From the NCBI GenBank assembly GCA_003349915.1, contig QFXE01000016.1, forward strand, positions 1 to 63,946: a stretch of 63,946 nt of DNA. The letters are read 5' to 3'. The notes beneath the pieces are model-generated. The model had not been told where the DNA came from and searched no databases. It saw nothing but the letters and a program-made list of their open reading frames with translations. Both the position numbers and the translations under genes were made by a program. This document shows, piece by piece, positions 59,334 to 63,946 of this stretch (position 1 is the first letter of the stretch; the number at the start of each line of letters is the position of its first letter). This stretch comes from an endosymbiont of Escarpia spicata. GTDB taxonomy: Bacteria; Pseudomonadota; Gammaproteobacteria; Chromatiales; Chromatiaceae.

Positions 59334-59672
59334 ATGACCCGTATCCGAGTAGCAACAAGTCTCGATCGTGAAGATGTTCGCGAGATCCATTTGTGTGCCT
59401 TCCCTGAAGCCGATGGTGCAGTGGTTGGCCACATAGCCTTTAGTCCTGTAACTGTGGAATATTTCTCTAAATATTCACTAAATATTGAAGAGATGATAAA
59501 AGAACTCAATCCCAAGCTACGGGGCTGGTCCAACTGGGTTTATTCCAGTTCGCCTGATGATTATACTTCAACGACAAAGGTTACTGATAAGCCCGTGGGG
59601 AAGGTCATCGGTAATCTATATCGGGGAGAGCTCGACTTACGGTTTGACGAGGGGACAAAGGGAAATGATTAG
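59334..59672 (+). pseudogene. Deleted GNAT acetyltransferase fused to a group II intron maturase scrap
   Basis: Residues 1-42 look like a GNAT N terminus (RIRVATSLDREDVREIHLCAFP) joined in frame to GAVVGHIAFSPVTV, with the intervening 30-40 residues missing. Then EEMIKELNPKLRGWSNW resembles the maturase-specific domain of group II intron reverse transcriptases. The tail is unplaced. This looks like debris fused by deletion, not a functional protein. The intron attribution rests on a short motif only. Confidence 0.5.
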
Positions 59673-59791
59673 CTGTACTGGGCATCAAGCGGGGCGCTTA
59701 AAGAGCATTGGTAGGCATCGTATGCCGAATTCACCAATGCAGCGGCCATGCACTGAGGTTCTACTCTACTGGGCGCAAACAATATAATAAT

Positions 59792-60427
59792 ATGACACTA
59801 GAACCAACACCAACACTTATAGAAAATTTATACTGGATAACATTACTTGCGGTTATTGTTTCGTCAGCTTCAGGTGTTCTTAAAGCTGGTTTTAAACAAT
59901 TTGATTTGTTCGGTGTAATTATTATTGCAATTGCCACAGGATTAGGAGGCGGTTCATTACGTGACATGCTTCTTGGCCGAGATGTATTCTGGATCAATGA
60001 TCAAATATTTTTTATTGCATCGCTTGGTAGCGCAGTCACTGTTTTTGTAGCGGCCAGACTAATAGTCGTTTCACCCAAATATTTCTTAGTTGCTGATGCT
60101 GCGGGTTTAGCTACTTTTGGCGTTGCCGGAACATTGGTTTCACTTATGGTTGGAGCTCCCCCTCTTATTGCAAGTTTTATGGGAGTAATGACAGGAACTA
60201 TGGGAGGTATTTTTCGTGATATATTATGTAACGAAACTCCTGTCGTGTTTCTAAGCCCGCTTTATGCGACAGTATCCTGGGTTGGTTCTTTGCTCTTTAT
60301 CGGTCTCTTGCATTTCGACCAAGAGATAACGGTAGCAGCAATTATTTCTGGATTAAGTATATTTATATCACGGCTGCTGGCTATGTATTTTAATATCAGC
60401 CTGCCTAGATTTCGCTTCAAGTCTTGA
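59792..60427 (+). CDS. TRIC/YicG-family membrane protein
   Basis: A 211-residue protein with seven hydrophobic helices in two similar halves, each with a GGGSLRDMLLG / GGIFRDILCN motif, the signature of the TRIC-like bacterial family (UPF0126, YicG-like; cation channel-like fold). The ATG at 59792 is chosen since upstream frame residues come from unrelated sequence. Lower GC and looser codon use than the core genes suggest transfer. Confidence 0.85.
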   Translation: MTLEPTPTLIENLYWITLLAVIVSSASGVLKAGFKQFDLFGVIIIAIATGLGGGSLRDMLLGRDVFWINDQIFFIASLGSAVTVFVAARLIVVSPKYFLVADAAGLATFGVAGTLVSLMVGAPPLIASFMGVMTGTMGGIFRDILCNETPVVFLSPLYATVSWVGSLLFIGLLHFDQEITVAAIISGLSIFISRLLAMYFNISLPRFRFKS

Positions 60428-60987
60428 AGCGGCTACACAAAAAATGCGAATACTTGTCAGTAATGCGTCTAACATATATGAGCCGACCCCCTGTCAATAG
60501 GCAATAGAAAACCTGCTCTTTAACAATTCAGGAGAAACTATGTTGTGCCATATGGATTACTGCTTAGGCTTCATGGCTGGATTCTGCCCAAACACATATT
60601 GAGAGTCTGGCTGCTTTTTAGCAGTACGGCTACTAGAAATGTATTCAGTTCACCTTATACAAATTACCGCCCCATTTTACTCCGCTCTGTATAAAATGGC
60701 CAGTTAGCAAGAGCGTTGAGGTTGTAGAAAAACCTCTGAATAAGATATTTCTAGAATCTAAGGCCATTTATGATGTTTTAGAGTGATTTCATAAGTTGCG
60801 TGTTGTAGTAAGTGTATAGCGCCTGAAATTGATTCAGTGTAAAGGGTTATGCGCTATCAATGAAAGTGATACATTTTGATGGAATCGCTGAAGTCCTCAT
60901 TTTTAAGGTTTTTCTACAGTCTCGTTAGCTTGGTGCATGCTAAAAAGAAGCAGAAAGATCGAGAGTCTAATTCCCTAGGAGATGGGC
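60428..60987. other. Non-coding stretch with a MITE-like element
   Basis: 560 bases with no convincing gene. It contains the inverted repeat pair described at 60723-60918 and AT-rich sequence. Confidence 0.6.
60723..60918. mobile_element. MITE-like element with 13-base terminal inverted repeats
   Basis: TGTAGAAAAACCT at 60723-60735 and its exact complement at 60906-60918 bracket about 170 non-coding bases. The terminal sequence resembles those of some IS elements. No transposase, so it would be a non-autonomous derivative. No clear target-site duplication seen. Confidence 0.5.
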
Positions 60988-61714
60988 GTGAAACATTCAA
61001 TAGACTTTTCGGGTAAGACTGTCGTTGTAATGGGTGGAACCAGTGGTATCAATTTTGGCATCGCAGATGCATTCGCTGCCAAGCGGGCGCGAGTCGCTGT
61101 GGCTAGTCGCTCGCAAAACAAGATTGACGTGGCCGTCGAGAAACTGTTGGGTTATGGTGGCGAGGCCATAGGGTTCAGTGCCGATGTAAGAGATGTCGAC
61201 GCTGTCAAGGCTGCATTGGTCGGTGCGTATGAAGCATTTGGTGCCATAGATGTGCTAGTGTCAGGTGCGGCAGTCCGCGTATCCGTACCTGAATAAGCCT
61301 GGTGCTTCGATCATCAATATTTCCGCGCCCCAGGCTTTTGTCCCGATGGAACATCAGGTTCACGTCTGTGCCGCGAAGGCTGGCGTCGATATGGTTACTC
61401 GAGTTCTAGCAATGGAGTGGGGGCCTGAGGGCATACGGATCAATTCCGTCGTGCCCGGGCCGATCGCGGGAACAGAGGGCATGAAGCGTTTGACACCCAC
61501 TCCAGAACTTCAGAAAGCTGTAACAGATTCAGTTCCGCTAGGTCGGTTGGGTACACCAATGGACATCGCTAATACTGTTATGTACTTGGCTTCTCCTCTG
61601 GCGGGATATGTTACCGGTGCTGTTATACCTGTCGATGGCGGCTGGTCGCTAGGGGGTGCAAGTGTACTTGGAGCCAGTATGGTGAAAACTGCCGAGAAGA
61701 GGGGTGTTGATTAA
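60988..61714 (+). pseudogene. Short-chain dehydrogenase/reductase with an internal deletion and frameshift
   Basis: N-terminal half (to about 61262) has a Rossmann GGTSGINFGIA-type motif; the frame then ends at 61296, while a C-terminal half in another frame (61265-61714) holds YPYLNKPGASIINISAPQAF, VHVCAAKAGVDM, and VDGGW. About 35-40 residues usually present between VLVSGAA and AYPYL are missing. Family resembles 2,4-dienoyl-CoA reductase. The start is GTG 60988, with AGGAG six bases upstream; the ATG at 60982 is too close to it. Confidence 0.72.
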
Positions 61715-61750
61715 AATAACAAGGTTTCGCGTTACTTTCCAAGACTATGG

Positions 61751-61827
61751 GCCTAACGATCGCTTTAAGACCTACCTCGTGGCAGGTCCCTTGCGCGTTC
61801 CTCTGTGGCTCAGGCAAGTCATTAGGC
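61751..61827 (+). repeat. attC-like site candidate
   Basis: GCCTAAC (61751-61757) matches the R-box of integron attC sites, and ATTAGGC (61821-61827) is its complement with one mismatch (GTTAGGC). In between, acctacc/ggcaggt form an inner arm. Length 77 bases is typical. Just downstream begins a lipoprotein gene, as in a cassette. Only one site is seen, with one mismatch. Confidence 0.35.
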
Positions 61828-61863
61828 AATACAAATGTAATCTGTAAACATAAGGAGTGTTTT

Positions 61864-62352
61864 ATGAGGATCAAATCGTTTATTTTTATAGCTGTTGTAA
61901 CAACTTTTTTGTCAGGTTGCGCATCTGTCCCAATGGGATCAATTGAAGAAGATGCAGATAGAAAAAAGTTCGCCTTGCCCTCACAAGGCATGTCAGGATT
62001 GTATGTTTATAGAAATTCAAATTTTGGTGCCGCACTAAAAAAAGCAATCTACGTAGATGGCCAGTTTATTGGCGAAAGTGCGCCAATGACCTATTTTTAT
62101 AAAGAAGTTAAAGCTGGACAACACACTATATCTACACAATCAGAATTCAGTAATAACGATTTTGATTTAAACACCAAAAGCAACACGAATTACTTTTTAC
62201 GCCACTATATTAAAATGGGGGTTTTTGTGGGAGGTGCAAATATAGAAATAATGTCTGAAGAAGAAGGCAAAAAAGGTGTTCAAGAGTGCAAGCTAGCAAA
62301 AGAGTTAAATGAAAAACCAAAAGTAGAGAAAGAAGATGTGGTTAATTTTTAA
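61864..62352 (+). CDS. DUF2846-type lipoprotein
   Basis: A 162-residue AT-rich protein with a lipoprotein signal (SGC at about residues 18-20; LSGCASVP) and a DUF2846-like body (SGLYVYRNSNFGAALKKAIYVDGQFIGESAPMT). AAGGAGTGTTTT precedes the ATG at 61864. The frame opens earlier, but only this start gives a lipobox at the right place. Function unknown. Confidence 0.78.
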   Translation: MRIKSFIFIAVVTTFLSGCASVPMGSIEEDADRKKFALPSQGMSGLYVYRNSNFGAALKKAIYVDGQFIGESAPMTYFYKEVKAGQHTISTQSEFSNNDFDLNTKSNTNYFLRHYIKMGVFVGGANIEIMSEEEGKKGVQECKLAKELNEKPKVEKEDVVNF

Positions 62353-62773
62353 TGCGTTCAACTTATAAATAATACCTAGCAATCACATCAAATCGCTGCG
62401 ACGCTTCTTGCGTCGCGTGATTTATGTGAGTGGTCAGGCATTTAAGAAACTTCATTTCATGGAAATATCTTTAATCTTAATACTTGATATTTCGCAATCA
62501 TTTTGAGCGTTGCCATATTATGTTTTTTTTAAGCGGTATCTGGATGTTAGTGAAAGAGGTGGGCCAGTTTGGCTCTTGGCACGATACTTAATTCGGCGAA
62601 AGTGAAGCTCGTCCACTTCTATACAATCAGCTTGTAACCAGAATGTTTTTAGCTGACGCTTTGTTAGCATTCATAATGGCAGTAATACAAAATATACTTT
62701 AAGCAAAAAGGGTAGCTTACTTCATGAGAAGTCAAGACGTTAAGGATGTGATATCTAGAATGTGGAGCTTTAT
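62353..62773. other. Non-coding spacer with an imperfect hairpin
   Basis: A 47-base imperfect hairpin (62383-62429), core gcgacgc / gcgtcgc with a ttctt loop, outer arms tcacat / atgtga. Not a clean terminator (no T-run). No gene seen. Confidence 0.5.
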
Positions 62774-63706
62774 ATGATGAAAGTAAAAAATAATTCGAAT
62801 ATTATATTGTTAATATTGCTGCTTTTGTTTTCTAGCGGTCTATTTGCCAAGGAAATAAAAGGAAGTTCTGTCATTCAGGGTGCCTTTGGAATGAAATTGG
62901 GAGAAATGTATTTGGGGCAAGAGACCACCCAAAAGGATATAATACAGTGGAAATTCCCACCCTCAATAAAATCCCCATATTTTGAAAAATATTACTTTTG
63001 GACTTCACCATTAAGTAAGCGTGTTATAGGGATCTCTGCGATAAGTGATCCAATAAAAGGTGGCACAGGAATAGGAGAATATGATTGCCAAAGACGCGCA
63101 GAAGAAATAGTTTCAATTTTGAGAACAAAATATGGAGAGTTATGGGAAAGAAATTTTAGTCCAACACCAATTTTATTTGGACGTGATAGTTCAAGTCATT
63201 ACTCTTTTTATAAAAGATACCAGAAAGATAATGCCTATATAGAGCTGGCCTGTTTAGTCGATGTTTCCGAGTTGAGCGTAACTTATTCTACTGCAGATTT
63301 TAGGGAAGAACATGCCAATAATAAGTGTGAGCTAATTGGCAATATGTTTTATAAGGACTATACCGTTGAGTATATAGATAACAATTATAAACGCAAAACA
63401 GATAACCTTATATTTTATAATAATTTTGTATCTATTTATTCTCATAGGTATCTGAGTGAGCGTAATAAAAATAATTTTTTTTATTCTAAGTGGGTACATA
63501 TATATGACGGAAAGGAGTATCTTCCTGTGCCAAAAAATATGCTGGAATGGGCGAAGGGAATGAGCAAATGTAGGACTGATGATATCCCCAGGGTTCACTT
63601 GTCCATAAGATATGGATCTAGTGAAATTGAAAATTTATCCATAAAAGAGCTTGATAGTATTCAAAAAGGCAAAGCATTGAATAACCCAAAAGCCAAGGGG
63701 CTTTAG
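62774..63706 (+). CDS. Exported protein of unknown function
   Basis: A 310-residue, strongly AT-rich protein: Met-Met start (62774 or 62777; GGAG seven bases upstream), a signal peptide (to about LFAKEIKG), then no domain I recognise. Cysteines are few (three or four), so disulfides are possible. It looks like a recently acquired cassette-type gene. No neighbour suggests a function. Confidence 0.6.
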   Translation: MMKVKNNSNIILLILLLLFSSGLFAKEIKGSSVIQGAFGMKLGEMYLGQETTQKDIIQWKFPPSIKSPYFEKYYFWTSPLSKRVIGISAISDPIKGGTGIGEYDCQRRAEEIVSILRTKYGELWERNFSPTPILFGRDSSSHYSFYKRYQKDNAYIELACLVDVSELSVTYSTADFREEHANNKCELIGNMFYKDYTVEYIDNNYKRKTDNLIFYNNFVSIYSHRYLSERNKNNFFYSKWVHIYDGKEYLPVPKNMLEWAKGMSKCRTDDIPRVHLSIRYGSSEIENLSIKELDSIQKGKALNNPKAKGL

Positions 63707-63946
63707 AAATTCTAATTTATTAATAAAATCTTTATTTATAAATTAGCAATAATAGGGGACGCACCACGTTTCCCCTACTGTTCGGAAAATCGCATGCCGG
63801 AATCTGTGCAGAGATGCAGGGTGACTGGTGTCCTACTGCGATGGCATCGGAGAAAATCATGGGACAATTACGCACACGACCCATTGCAGCCCACATCATC
63901 CCGGTCTTATTGTTGATCCTTGGGTTGCGGCGTTTTTCAAGATAGT
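63707..63946. other. Edge region resembling the flank of a REP-associated transposase
   Basis: ggggacgcaccacgtttcccc (63757-63777) is an imperfect palindrome of a type often found beside Y1/REP-associated transposases. A 34-residue frame (63841-63945) runs to the edge but is not supported. The next gene would start past the window. Confidence 0.3.

Noticed and set aside
62383-62429. Hairpin read as a terminator or attC
   Set aside because: There is no T-run and no GTTRRRY/RYYYAAC boxes at the ends.

Overview
The window reads as a chromosome segment of a gammaproteobacterium. Its gene orders are classic for that class: tig-clpP-clpX-lon-hupB-tRNA-Val-tRNA-Asp-ppiD and hfq-hflX-hflK-hflC-DUF2065-hisZ-purA. 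A NhaD-type antiporter, many c-type cytochromes and an arsenite-oxidase/iodate-reductase-like enzyme suggest a marine or sediment respiratory bacterium, perhaps a Chromatiales-like sulfur oxidiser. That placement is inference; there is no rRNA or other decisive taxonomic marker.

Layout. 1-750: tail of an unknown gene and an orphan IS630-type helix-turn-helix ORF. 0.8-6.4 kb: DUF3179 lipoprotein, membrane protein, parC, and convergent nhaD. 6.7-13.8 kb: tRNA-Leu, then the chaperone/protease block, HU, tRNA-Val and tRNA-Asp. 13.9-24.5 kb: ppiD, hfq-hfl operon, hisZ, purA, pabB. 24.5-51.0 kb: a large respiratory accessory region. 51.3-58.9 kb: a PAS/GGDEF/EAL protein, ettA, and a DUF1800-DUF1501 pair whose second gene is broken. 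58.9-63.9 kb: AT-rich mosaic of broken genes and cassette-like genes (integron-integrase remnant, GNAT/group II intron chimera, TRIC-family protein, MITE-like element, deleted SDR, DUF2846 lipoprotein, unknown secreted protein).

The centre of interest is 24.5-51.0 kb. On the minus strand lie a HEAT-repeat protein, a cupredoxin-like periplasmic protein, a 38-residue membrane peptide, a tandem universal-stress protein carrying about five PCP_red-type repeats, a NirJ/AhbD-like radical SAM protein carrying about four of the same repeats, a HemY-type protoporphyrinogen oxidase, a small membrane protein, and a histidine kinase with an NtrC-type sigma54 activator. On the plus strand lie two tiny membrane proteins, a cytochrome bd subunit I-like protein, a dihaem cytochrome c, a trihaem cytochrome c with an ethylbenzene-dehydrogenase-type haem b domain, and a SCO protein. 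These are followed by a four-gene cluster idrP1-idrP2-idrB-idrA that looks like iodate reductase; idrA is interrupted by a one-base frameshift.

Three sequences with good sigma54 -24/-12 form sit in front of the HEAT gene, the bd-like operon and the idr operon. With the GAFTGA-containing activator in the same region, this suggests one sigma54 regulon. My working model is a signal-controlled periplasmic oxyanion (iodate-like) respiration module, with a dedicated quinol-linked bd-like/multihaem membrane complex and a maturation branch, possibly making or inserting a modified haem. The gene content, haem motifs and promoter matches are seen directly; the joint function is inference.

At least five families of short repeats (REP-like palindromes and a TTTAACC heptamer array) punctuate the intergenic spaces.
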